Assembly: GCA_030271565.1 (NCBI GenBank)
Contig: JARXKR010000005.1
Span: forward strand, 1-17,353
Direction of reading: 5' to 3'
Length of the DNA stretch: 17,353 bases
DNA from: Pseudomonadota bacterium
GTDB taxonomy: Bacteria > Pseudomonadota > Alphaproteobacteria > Sphingomonadales > Sphingomonadaceae
Position 1 is the stretch's first letter; each line of letters opens with the position of its first letter. A program made the position numbers and the translations under genes. The notes beneath the pieces are model-generated. The model did not search any database. It had not been told where the DNA came from and was given only the letters and a program-made list of their open reading frames with translations. Positions 7,053-14,429 of this stretch are shown here, piece by piece.

Positions 7053-8468
7053 TTGAGCACACCGCAAATTGTTTCCTATGAACCGGCAACCGGGACCGAG
7101 ATCTGGCGCGGCAAATACGGCAATGTGGACGATATCGTCGACCGTGCGCGGCGCGCCTGGCCGACCTGGGCGGCGCAGCCGCTGGCCAACCGGATGGAGC
7201 TGATGCGGCGCTTCGCCAACGAAGTGCGCAAGGAGAGCGAGAAGCTCGCCACGCTGATTTCGCGCGAGACGGGCAAGCCGCTTTGGGAAGCGCGGACCGA
7301 AGTCGAAAGCGTCATCAACAAGGTCGAAATATCGATCCGCGCCTATGCTGACCGCACCGCGCAGCGCAAGCTCGACAATGCCATGCAGGGCACCGCCTCT
7401 TTGCGCCATAAGCCGCACGGGGTGATGGCAGTCCTCGGCCCGTACAATTTTCCCGCGCACTTGCCCAACGGCCACATTGTCCCGGCGCTGATCGCGGGCA
7501 ATGCGATCGTGTTCAAGCCATCTGAAAAAACCCCGGCGACGGGCGAACTGCTGCTGCAATGCTTTCACCGCGCCGGGGTTTCGGCGGCGGTGGTGCAATT
7601 GCTGGTGGGCGGACCAGAGGAGGGCCAGGCGCTGGTCGGTCACGACGGCATCGACGGGGTGCTGTTCACTGGCTCGGCGCATACCGGGATCGCGATCAAC
7701 CGGCGCCTCGCTGCGCGCCCTGACAAGATCCTCGCGCTCGAAATGGGCGGCAACAACCCGCTGGTGGTGTGGGACACACCCAAGATCACCGATGCCGCCG
7801 CGCTGGTGATCCAGTCGGCCTTCACCAGTGCCGGTCAGCGCTGCACCGCTGCGCGCCGCCTGATCGTCAAAGCGACGATGTACGATGCCCTGATCGCCGA
7901 AGTCAAAGCCATGGCCGACCGGGTGATCGTCGGTGCGCCATTCGACGATCCCGCGCCGTTCATGGGCCCGGTGATCGACAATCAGTCGGCCGACGGACTG
8001 ACCGAAAGCTTCCTCTACCTGCTCAGCCACGGCGGCAAGGCGATCAAGCACATGGTCCGCCCGCGCGACGACCTGCCGTTCCTCTCGCCCTCGATCATCG
8101 ACGTCACCGCGGTCAAGGACCGCCCCGACGTCGAACTGTTCGGGCCGCTGCTGCAGGTGGTCAAGGTCAGTGATTTCGATGAGGCGATTGCCGAAGCGAA
8201 CAACACCCGCTTCGGCCTCGCCGCCTCGCTGATCGGCGGCACCCCGCAGGAATACAACCGGTTCTGGGCCAATGTCCGTGCAGGCGTAATCAACTGGAAC
8301 CGCCCGACCAACGGCGCGAGCTCGGGCGCGCCGTTCGGCGGGGTCGGGCTATCGGGCAATCACCGCCCCAGCGCCTACTACGCCGCCGATTACTGCGCCT
8401 ATCCGGTTGCTTCGAACGAGATGGAACAGCCCCGCGCGATGATCGGCGTGGGACTTCGCGACGCTTAG
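7053..8468 (+). CDS. astD: N-succinylglutamate 5-semialdehyde dehydrogenase
   Basis: A 471-residue NAD-dependent aldehyde dehydrogenase. Catalytic residues are intact: Asn132 in GPYNFPAHL, Lys155 in FKPSEKTP, Glu230 in LALEMGGNNP and Cys264 in GQRCTAARR. GPYNFPAHLPNGHIVPAL and LEMGGNNPLVVW distinguish AstD within the ALDH superfamily. It oxidises N-succinylglutamate semialdehyde to N-succinylglutamate, step four of the arginine succinyltransferase pathway, in the cytoplasm. The start is TTG at 7053, with AGGAG at 7037-7041 at a spacing of 11 bases; no earlier ATG suits the family. No other ast gene (astA, B, C, E) is in the window, so it appears separated from the rest of the pathway here. 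Its TAG stop (8466-8468) is the first three bases of the palindromic element that follows. Confidence 0.92.
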   Translation: MSTPQIVSYEPATGTEIWRGKYGNVDDIVDRARRAWPTWAAQPLANRMELMRRFANEVRKESEKLATLISRETGKPLWEARTEVESVINKVEISIRAYADRTAQRKLDNAMQGTASLRHKPHGVMAVLGPYNFPAHLPNGHIVPALIAGNAIVFKPSEKTPATGELLLQCFHRAGVSAAVVQLLVGGPEEGQALVGHDGIDGVLFTGSAHTGIAINRRLAARPDKILALEMGGNNPLVVWDTPKITDAAALVIQSAFTSAGQRCTAARRLIVKATMYDALIAEVKAMADRVIVGAPFDDPAPFMGPVIDNQSADGLTESFLYLLSHGGKAIKHMVRPRDDLPFLSPSIIDVTAVKDRPDVELFGPLLQVVKVSDFDEAIAEANNTRFGLAASLIGGTPQEYNRFWANVRAGVINWNRPTNGASSGAPFGGVGLSGNHRPSAYYAADYCAYPVASNEMEQPRAMIGVGLRDA

Positions 8469-8635
8469 AGCATCGTGGGATAAATCGGGATCACTATTAA
8501 ACCCGTCTACCCTGAGCTTGTCGAAGGGCTGTCCTTGTTCTTGAGGCCGGATGTGCGGCACGAAGAAAGTGCAGCCCTTCGACAGGCTCAGGGTAGTCGG
8601 ATCTTTTTGGTTCAGATTTAGTGCACGACGCTCTA
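8466..8635. repeat. 170-bp palindromic (MITE/REP-like) element between convergent genes
   Basis: The ends are inverted repeats: both read TAGAGC(A/G)TCGTG inward, followed by TAAATC. The central arms, 8507-8531 and 8572-8596, are 25 bp with a single mismatch and contain CCCTGAGC(T/C)TGTCGAAGGG, a motif I recall as abundant between genes in sphingomonad genomes. The intervening 40 bases pair further (TTCTT with AAGAA; GCCG with CGGC). The middle of each outer arm has diverged and differs by two bases in length. The terminal TAG on each side is the stop codon of astD (8466-8468, plus) and of the lipoprotein gene (8633-8635, minus). A T-run at 8604-8608 follows the plus-strand stem, so it can also act as a terminator. 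No target-site duplication or transposase is evident. Confidence 0.85.
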
Positions 8636-9349
8636 GAGGCCTGAGGTGAGCAGGTCGACTTCGGTCAGACCGTCGCGGCGCTGGCGCACATAGATCGCAT
8701 AAGACGAACCGCCTTGGGCGCCGGCGATAACCTCTTCGCTGCCCTCGCGGCGGCGTTCTGCGGGAAGCTTGGCGGCGCGCGCAGCAGCATAGTGGAAGTC
8801 CACCGCATCGCTCACGGAAACCGGGGTGACGTAGCGGACCGCGCGCACCTTGCAGCCCGGATCGTCGCTTCCGGCGGCAACGACCGCGTGGCCGCGCGGA
8901 TAGATCGGCAGTCCGGCCGGGAGCTTGGCGGCCCAGGCCATCGTGAACCCGAGCCGGTCGGCACAGGCGGAGGTGGCAAGCCCGCTTGCCGCCGCGACTG
9001 CGGGCATGGTCAAGGCCCCGGAAAGCCGCGACTTGTCGCTGGTCGTGGCCGGTCCGGGTGCAGCGGGCGGAGCACTGCCGAGCAAGGTCTGCGCGGCGGC
9101 ACGGGCGGCGTCGATTTCTTCGGGGGTGCGCACGAACGGCGGCAAGTCGCCTTGCGCCGGTCCGCCGCCCGAAAGCGCCGAATTGCCGCGGTTCTGCGAA
9201 GCGAGATCGGGATCGACCATGATCGGATCATTCAGCGCAGCTTGGGCTGCCGGATCGCGCTCGGCGGCCTGCTCGGGCGCCTTGTCCGCACGCGAACAGG
9301 CGGCAAGCCCAACCACCATCAGCACCAAAGGCAGCATCGAACGCGGCAT
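8633..9349 (-). CDS. Putative lipoprotein, unknown function
   Basis: A 238-residue protein starting at ATG 9347-9349. The N-terminus is a short lipoprotein signal peptide with hydrophobic core LPLVLMVVG and lipobox L15-A-A-C18. Residues 20-110 are Ala/Pro/Gln-rich and probably disordered. The last 120 residues look folded and contain two cysteines (SACADRLGF and DPGCKVRAVRY), which could form a disulfide, then SYAIYVRQRRDGLTEVDLLTSGL. It is likely periplasmic or outer-membrane anchored. I do not recognise a named family; it resembles sphingomonad proteins of unknown function. The same frame is open upstream to 9604, but that stretch is Arg-rich and unlike protein, so the lipoprotein start is preferred. 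Its stop codon lies in the palindromic element. Its ribosome site is weak. Confidence 0.7.
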   Translation of the reverse strand: MPRSMLPLVLMVVGLAACSRADKAPEQAAERDPAAQAALNDPIMVDPDLASQNRGNSALSGGGPAQGDLPPFVRTPEEIDAARAAAQTLLGSAPPAAPGPATTSDKSRLSGALTMPAVAAASGLATSACADRLGFTMAWAAKLPAGLPIYPRGHAVVAAGSDDPGCKVRAVRYVTPVSVSDAVDFHYAAARAAKLPAERRREGSEEVIAGAQGGSSYAIYVRQRRDGLTEVDLLTSGL

Positions 9350-9636
9350 AAATTGGCATCCATCGAGCGCGAGCAAGCCCCACGCGCGCCTTACATGCCG
9401 GAACGACCCTCGCGGTGCAAAGGCTCTGTTGCGGCGGGGCAGCGCAGAACCGGGGGCGTCGTCATCGTGGCGACGACGCCCCCCGCAGCACCAGTTGCGA
9501 CCCTTGCGCTGCGCGTCCCGCGGATCGAGGCGCAATTGCTCACGCCGATCCGGGAGGCCGGCCTCTAGCCAAGCTAACCTTAACCGTACGCAACGCGAGC
9601 GCACTTGCCCGGCGAAGCGCCCCCGGCTAGCGGCAA
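9350..9636. promoter_or_regulatory. Divergent intergenic region, lipoprotein gene / rarD
   Basis: A 287-bp gap between two divergent starts. I find no credible coding ORF; the frames that stay open are Arg-rich shadows of GC bias. It must hold the promoters of the lipoprotein gene and rarD, but no strong -35/-10 pair is visible. The one clear structure is the nested stem at 9439-9512, listed separately. Confidence 0.5.
9439..9512. other. Nested strong stem-loop in intergenic region
   Basis: A perfect 12-bp inverted repeat (9452-9463 with 9472-9483, 8-base loop) is enclosed by an 8-bp stem (9439-9446 with 9505-9512). No U-run follows on either strand, so it is not an ordinary intrinsic terminator. 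It could be a structured leader of rarD, a small RNA or a DNA site. The pairing is seen in the sequence; the role is unknown. Confidence 0.45.
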
Positions 9637-10551
9637 GTGATGGACGATCGGGAAACCAAGCCGCACGGCGGCCTGCCGCTGGCGCTGGGGGCCTACCTGA
9701 TCTGGGGGATCATGCCGCTGTACTTGCGGCTGGTGCACTGGGTCCCGCCGTTCGAATTCATCGGCTGGCGCATCATCTGGACCCTGCCGCTATGCTTGGG
9801 GGTGATCGCCTGGCGCCGGCAGGCCGCGCCGCTTTTCGCCGCATTGCGCCAGCCACACGTTATCGCGCTGCTGACATTGAGTTCGCTGCTGATCGCGGTC
9901 AACTGGACGGTCTACGTGATCGCGATCCAGTCGGGCCACGTCTTTGCGGCGAGCCTGGGCTATTACATCAATCCGCTGGTCAATGTGCTGGCTGGGACGG
10001 TGCTGCTGGGTGAAAGACTGACGCGGCTGCAATGGCTCGCGGTCGCGCTGGCCGCTGCCGGGGTCTCGCTGCTCGCGTGGGACGCGCGCGACATGCTGTG
10101 GATCAGCCTGACGCTGGCGATCAGCTTCTCCGCCTACGGGCTGGTGCGCAAGCGGGTGGCGGTCGAATCGCTACCCGGGTTGACCATCGAGAGCATGTTG
10201 CTGCTGGTCCCGGCAGGGCTGACCGTGTGGTATTTCGCGCAAGGTCCCGATGGCTCGGCCATGCTGCGTGGTCCGGGTGCCGCCGTATCGCTAATGGCCG
10301 GGGGTGTGATAACCGGCGTGCCCTTGCTGCTGTTCGCGGCCGCGGCGCGGCGGATGGACTATTCGAGCCTCGGCATGGTCCAGTTTTGCGCGCCTACGAT
10401 CGTGTTTCTGCTCGGGGTGTTCGTGTTTGGCGAACCGCTGCACCAGGTGCAACTGGCCTGCTTCGTGCTGATCTGGTGCGCGATTGCGCTGTTCGTGTGG
10501 GACCTGCTGGCGCAGCGTCAAGTGCGCCTACGCGCGGAAGCTCCAGCCTAG
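9637..10551 (+). CDS. rarD: EamA/DMT-family permease RarD
   Basis: A 304-residue, very hydrophobic protein with about ten membrane helices arranged as two EamA repeats. WGIMPLYLRLVHWVPPFE, GWRIIWTLP, NWTVYVIAIQSGHV and ASLGYYINPLVNVLAG, then GERLTRLQWLAVALAAAGV, are hallmark RarD segments. RarD proteins are inner-membrane drug/metabolite transporters; the name comes from a chloramphenicol-sensitive phenotype, and the real substrate is unknown. The start can be GTG 9637 or the adjacent ATG 9640; both give the same protein plus or minus one residue. No strong Shine-Dalgarno is present. The last 24 bp overlap the 3' end of convergent pyrC. Confidence 0.92.
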   Translation: MMDDRETKPHGGLPLALGAYLIWGIMPLYLRLVHWVPPFEFIGWRIIWTLPLCLGVIAWRRQAAPLFAALRQPHVIALLTLSSLLIAVNWTVYVIAIQSGHVFAASLGYYINPLVNVLAGTVLLGERLTRLQWLAVALAAAGVSLLAWDARDMLWISLTLAISFSAYGLVRKRVAVESLPGLTIESMLLLVPAGLTVWYFAQGPDGSAMLRGPGAAVSLMAGGVITGVPLLLFAAAARRMDYSSLGMVQFCAPTIVFLLGVFVFGEPLHQVQLACFVLIWCAIALFVWDLLAQRQVRLRAEAPA

Positions 10552-11580
10552 CGTTTCGCCGGCGTGGAACGGCACGATCGCCGTGCCGTTGGCTTCGATT
10601 TGCGCCGGGACCTGTACCGCGCGCCGCTCGAACGTGATCGTGCCGGAATTGACTGGCAATCCATAAAACGCGGGGCCGTTGAGCGAGGCGAAAGCTTCGA
10701 ACCGGTCGAGCGCGCCTTCCTCATCGAACACCGTAACATAACTCTCGAGCGCGAAGGCCGCGTTGAAGATCCCGGCACAGCCGCAAGCAGCCTCTTTGGC
10801 GGCGACCGCGTGCGGTGCGCTGTCGGTGCCGAGGAAGAATTTGGCATTGCCCGAGGTCGCCGCGCCGCGCAGCGCCAGTCGGTGCTGCTCACGCTTGGCG
10901 ACCGGCAGACAATAGGCATGCGGGCGAATGCCGCCGGCAAACATCGCGTTGCGGTTGATGTGGAGGTGCTGCGGGGTGATCGTCGCGGCGACGTTCGCTG
11001 GCGCATCGGTGACGAACTGCACCGCCTGCACGGTGGTGATATGTTCGAACACTACCTTGAGCCCGGGCATGTCGCGCACCAGCGGCGCAAGCACCTGCTC
11101 GATAAACACCGCCTCGCGGTCGAAAATGTCGACCGCCGGATCGGTGACTTCGCCGTGGACCAGCAGTGGCATGCCGATCCGCTCCATCGCCGCAAGCGCA
11201 GGACGGATATTGGCCACATCGGTCACCCCGTGCGCCGATCCCGTAGTTGCGTGCGCGGGGTAGAGCTTGGCCGCGGTGAACACGCCCGACGCAAACCCGC
11301 GCTCCAACTCGCCCGGGTCGATCCCGTCGGTCAGGTAACAAGTCATCAGCGGGGTGAAGTCGCTCTCTGCGGGCAAGGCCGCCACAATGCGCGCGCGGTA
11401 AGCGTCGGCGGCCGCGACCGTGCTGATCGGCGGCGAGAGGTTGGGCATGACAATTGCGCGCGCAAATTGCCGCGCGGTGTGTGCCAAGACCCCGGCCATC
11501 ACTGCACCATCGCGCAAGTGAACGTGCCAATCATCGGGGCGGGCGATTGTCAAAGTCGAGCGATTCGGCGGGGTCGTCAT
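10528..11580 (-). CDS. pyrC: Dihydroorotase, class II (PyrC type)
   Basis: A 350-residue amidohydrolase that interconverts carbamoyl-aspartate and dihydroorotate, step three of pyrimidine synthesis. All metal and catalytic residues match E. coli PyrC with a constant offset of three: His19 and His21 (WHVHLRDG), carboxylated Lys105 (AAKLYP), His142 (VHGEV), His180 (FEHITT) and Asp253 (GTDSAPH). The ATG at 11580 gives MTTPPNRSTLTIARPDDWH, aligned with the usual start; another ATG at 11598 would add MAWAWA and cannot be excluded. The frame remains open further upstream into the TonB-receptor region, but that part is not protein-like. It overlaps rarD by 24 bp at its end and is divergent from the TonB-receptor gene. 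Confidence 0.95.
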   Translation of the reverse strand: MTTPPNRSTLTIARPDDWHVHLRDGAVMAGVLAHTARQFARAIVMPNLSPPISTVAAADAYRARIVAALPAESDFTPLMTCYLTDGIDPGELERGFASGVFTAAKLYPAHATTGSAHGVTDVANIRPALAAMERIGMPLLVHGEVTDPAVDIFDREAVFIEQVLAPLVRDMPGLKVVFEHITTVQAVQFVTDAPANVAATITPQHLHINRNAMFAGGIRPHAYCLPVAKREQHRLALRGAATSGNAKFFLGTDSAPHAVAAKEAACGCAGIFNAAFALESYVTVFDEEGALDRFEAFASLNGPAFYGLPVNSGTITFERRAVQVPAQIEANGTAIVPFHAGETLGWSFRA

Positions 11581-11677
11581 GGCCCATGCCCATGCCATAG
11601 CGCGCGCACCTGCGCACCCTGTCATTCGTCGGGCTGGCTTGGCGGCTGATCGAAGGCAGCACGACATCCTGCCTCGA

Positions 11678-11697
11678 TGTATTACCGCACTAATACA
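11678..11697. promoter_or_regulatory. Perfect 7-6-7 palindrome, candidate operator for the TonB receptor
   Basis: TGTATTA (11678-11684), six bases (ccgcac), then TAATACA (11691-11697): a perfect inverted repeat whose half-sites are about 13 bp apart centre to centre, fitting a dimeric helix-turn-helix repressor. It is AT-rich in a GC-rich intergenic region, 41 bp before the receptor start and 98 bp before pyrC. TonB receptors are usually substrate-regulated, so the receptor is the likelier target. The binding protein is not identified. Confidence 0.55.
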
Positions 11698-11737
11698 CAA
11701 CAGCGGCCAATCAAGGCCGGGGTTCAGGGAGAGTACG

Positions 11738-13660
11738 ATGCTCCGTCGCGGTGCCAGCGCATTGGCTATGGCCTTGGTCGGCATGGTGGCGGCAAGCCCG
11801 GCGCTGGCGCAGTCGAGCGCCGAAAGCGCGGTGGAAAGCGCCGAAGATGCCTTTGGCACCTCGACCGGACACGAATCAATCGGGGTTTACGACGAAGGCA
11901 ACGTGCGCGGATTTTCACCCGGTACGGCTGGCAATTTCCGCTTGGAGGGGATGTATTTCGACATCCAGGGCGGGCTGGGCGGGCGGGTGATCGATGGCCA
12001 AACGATCCGGGTCGGCCCGGCCGCGCAAGGATACGCTTTTCCCGCACCGACCGGGGTGGTCGACTTGCAGCTCAAGAAAGCGGGCGACAAACTGACCGTC
12101 GCACCGTTCCTGACTGCCGACAGCTTCGGCGGACACGGGCTCGAGGTTGACGCGCAAATTCCGCTAAGCGGCAAGGCGCTGGGCGTCTCGGCCGGGATCG
12201 GCGTCTATGACAACCACTTCAACGGTGGCGGCGCATCGCACGGGTACAACCTTGGCATTGTGCCGCGCTGGCGGCCGGCACCCAATGTTGAAGTGCTGGC
12301 CTTCGCCAGCCATCAGCAGTTCAACGACGATACCAGCGGCGGGATCTACATCGCGACGGGCAACTTCCTGCCGCCCCGCCCGACACGAGGACGCTACCCG
12401 GGTCCGGACTGGACCCGCAATGACAGCAATTCAGACACTGTCGGACTGATCGGCCACGCCAACCTGGGCGATTGGACCATTCGCACCGGACTGTTTCGCT
12501 CCGCCTACAAAGACAACGGCGGCTTTGCGAACTTGATCTTCGTTGACGCTGGCGGCACCACCGACCGGCAGGTTTACGCCAGCCCTGACAGCGCATCGGC
12601 ATCGTGGAGCGGCGAGTTCCGGCTTTCACGCCGGTTCTCCGATGGCCCGCGCCAGCACCTGCTGACTGCCACGGTGCGCGGGCGTTCGGTCGATTCGCAT
12701 TATGGTGGCGGCGATCTGGTCGACCTCGGCCCGGCCGGGCTCTACGAGCAAATCCACGTCGCCAAGCCGGTGTTCGCTTTCACCGCGCTGACCGACGACC
12801 AGACCCGCCAGACCACCGGCGGCCTGTCATACAGTCTCAAATGGAAAGGCATCGGCGAATTTACCGCCGGACTGCAGCGCACCCATTACGTCAAGCGCAT
12901 CGCTGCACCGGGGCTACCGCTCGCCAGCGGGACCAGCGACGTGACGCTGCCCTATTTCAGCGCCGCATTGACCGTCACGCCGCGTCTCGCCTTCTATGGC
13001 AGCTACGTTCGCGGGCTTGAGGATGCGGGCTCAGCGCCAAGCTACGCCACCAACGCCAACCATATCCTTCCCGCAATCCGCACCCGCCAGTACGACTTCG
13101 GGCTACGCTGGTCGCCGGTCAAGGACACAACCGTGATCCTGGGCTATTTCCAGATATCCAAGCCCTACATCGATATCGACCAGACCAATTTCTACGGCGT
13201 GCTGGGTGCGCAGCAGCACAAAGGAATCGAGTTCAGCTTGACCACCAATCCCACGAAGAACCTGCGCATCGTCGCAGGCGGGGTGTGGCTCGATCCTCGC
13301 GTCACCGCCTCGCCGCTGATCGCCCAGCCGCTCGGGGCTCGCCCGGTCGGCCAGCCGCAGCTGCGCACGCGCTTCAATCTCAGCTGGACCCCGCCCTTCG
13401 CCAAAACGCTGACGCTCGACACCTATGTAAACCATGACAGCGGTGCCTACGGGACAATCGACAATTCGGTTTATGTACCCGGCTCGACCCGGATCGGGCT
13501 GGGTGCGCGTTACAAGTTCAAGCTAGGCGGCAAGGACTTCAGCGCCAAGGTCACTTTGTATAACGTGCTCGATGCGTATCAGCTGGTGTCATTCGGTGCC
13601 GGAGCATACGGCTACAACACCCAGCGCAACGTCCAGGCCTATATCGCCACCGAGTTCTGA
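11738..13660 (+). CDS. TonB-dependent outer-membrane receptor
   Basis: A 640-residue protein. ATG 11738 is preceded by AGGGAGAG (11726-11733). It has a signal peptide of about 24 residues ending ALA before Gln25. The plug region (about 40-135) includes ESIGVYDEGNVRGFSPG, FRLEGMYFDIQGG and AAQGYAFPAPTGVVDLQLKK, followed by a strand-rich 22-stranded-type barrel with alternating aromatic and polar residues. The chain ends in Phe (YIATEF), the BAM recognition signature. Such receptors import siderophores, sugars, aromatic compounds or vitamins using TonB/ExbBD energy. The substrate is unknown; no transport or catabolic neighbour gives a hint. No clear TonB box is seen between the signal peptide and the plug, and the plug is short. 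Its expression may be controlled by the palindrome at 11678-11697. The frame is open upstream to 11579 but that part is not coding. Confidence 0.88.
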   Translation: MLRRGASALAMALVGMVAASPALAQSSAESAVESAEDAFGTSTGHESIGVYDEGNVRGFSPGTAGNFRLEGMYFDIQGGLGGRVIDGQTIRVGPAAQGYAFPAPTGVVDLQLKKAGDKLTVAPFLTADSFGGHGLEVDAQIPLSGKALGVSAGIGVYDNHFNGGGASHGYNLGIVPRWRPAPNVEVLAFASHQQFNDDTSGGIYIATGNFLPPRPTRGRYPGPDWTRNDSNSDTVGLIGHANLGDWTIRTGLFRSAYKDNGGFANLIFVDAGGTTDRQVYASPDSASASWSGEFRLSRRFSDGPRQHLLTATVRGRSVDSHYGGGDLVDLGPAGLYEQIHVAKPVFAFTALTDDQTRQTTGGLSYSLKWKGIGEFTAGLQRTHYVKRIAAPGLPLASGTSDVTLPYFSAALTVTPRLAFYGSYVRGLEDAGSAPSYATNANHILPAIRTRQYDFGLRWSPVKDTTVILGYFQISKPYIDIDQTNFYGVLGAQQHKGIEFSLTTNPTKNLRIVAGGVWLDPRVTASPLIAQPLGARPVGQPQLRTRFNLSWTPPFAKTLTLDTYVNHDSGAYGTIDNSVYVPGSTRIGLGARYKFKLGGKDFSAKVTLYNVLDAYQLVSFGAGAYGYNTQRNVQAYIATEF

Positions 13661-13718
13661 TCGGCGCCAACATATTATCAAGATTGCCAAGTGCGGGCTC
13701 AAACCCCACCTAGAAGAA

Positions 13719-14429
13719 ATGACTGCAACCCGCCTGACCAGCCGCGCCGTGATCCGCTTGACCGCGTCTGCCGAGGGCGAGGACCTGCGTGATTTTCTGC
13801 AAGGGCTGGTGACTAACGATGTCACGCTGCCGCTCCCACTGTGGGCGGCCTTGCTGTCTCCGCAGGGCAAGGTTCTGGTCGATTTCCTGGTGTGGGAAGG
13901 TGGCGCCGACCTGCTGCTCGATTGCGAAGCGGCGCAAGCCGAGGCTCTGATCAAGCGGTTGTCGATGTACCGGCTACGCCGCAAGATCGGGATTGCGCTC
14001 GATCACTCGGTCGGCGTGCATTGGCAGCCGGGCCTCGGGGCTTCTCATGATCCCCGTCTCGCCGGGCTGGGCCAGCGCTGGCTGGGTTCAGCCGAGGGCG
14101 ACGACGCCGACCCCGCATGGCTCGCGCATCGCCTCTCGCTGGGGGTGTGTGAAGGCGCGGCCGAACTCGGCGATTTATTGTGGCTGGAATGCAATGCCGC
14201 CGAGCTCAACGGCGTGTCGTTCACCAAGGGCTGCTACGTCGGGCAGGAGAACACCGCACGGATGAATTGGCGGGCCAAGGTCAATCGGCGCGTAATCGTG
14301 GTACCGCTCGAAGCCAGTGCCCCCCCCCGCCAGCGCATCGCATATCCGGAGCTTGGCTTGGCAGTCGATCACCTGCGGGTCGATGACATTCGCCCCGAGT
14401 GGCTGCCTGCGTACCTTCAGCAGGACTGA
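13719..14429 (+). CDS. ygfZ: YgfZ-family folate-binding / Fe-S cluster protein
   Basis: A 236-residue protein from ATG 13719, with a purine-rich AGAAGAA just upstream. The YgfZ/COG0354 signature KGCYVGQE lies at residues 170-177, followed by NTARM; Cys172 is the conserved cysteine. The N-terminal part shows the GcvT-like fold: FLQGLVTNDV and LLSPQGKVLVDFLVW. Proteins of this family bind tetrahydrofolate and support assembly or repair of Fe-S enzymes, including the tRNA thiolating enzyme MiaB in E. coli. At 236 residues it is short compared with E. coli YgfZ (326) but normal for alphaproteobacteria. A run of nine C (14320-14328) lies in the coding region. The frame is open upstream to 13572, but that overlaps the receptor end and is rejected. 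Its end overlaps convergent tetR by 13 bp. Confidence 0.9.
   Translation: MTATRLTSRAVIRLTASAEGEDLRDFLQGLVTNDVTLPLPLWAALLSPQGKVLVDFLVWEGGADLLLDCEAAQAEALIKRLSMYRLRRKIGIALDHSVGVHWQPGLGASHDPRLAGLGQRWLGSAEGDDADPAWLAHRLSLGVCEGAAELGDLLWLECNAAELNGVSFTKGCYVGQENTARMNWRAKVNRRVIVVPLEASAPPRQRIAYPELGLAVDHLRVDDIRPEWLPAYLQQD

Noticed and set aside
6993..8051. 352-residue minus-strand ORF antisense to astD
   Set aside because: It is rich in Arg, His and Gly, lies wholly opposite the clear astD frame and shows no domain; it is a GC-bias shadow.
8507..8596. CRISPR-like repeat pair
   Set aside because: There are only two copies, in inverted orientation, forming one palindrome; no array and no cas gene.
9350..9604. 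N-terminal extension of the lipoprotein frame
   Set aside because: Arg-rich, non-hydrophobic sequence would precede a clear lipoprotein signal peptide, so the later ATG is the start.
10564..11649. 361-residue plus-strand ORF opposite pyrC
   Set aside because: It lies against an unambiguous dihydroorotase with all catalytic residues; the composition is Arg/Gly/His-rich and not protein-like.
11581..11859. N-terminal extension of pyrC into the receptor gene
   Set aside because: It would add 93 residues before the known PyrC start and overlap the receptor signal peptide.
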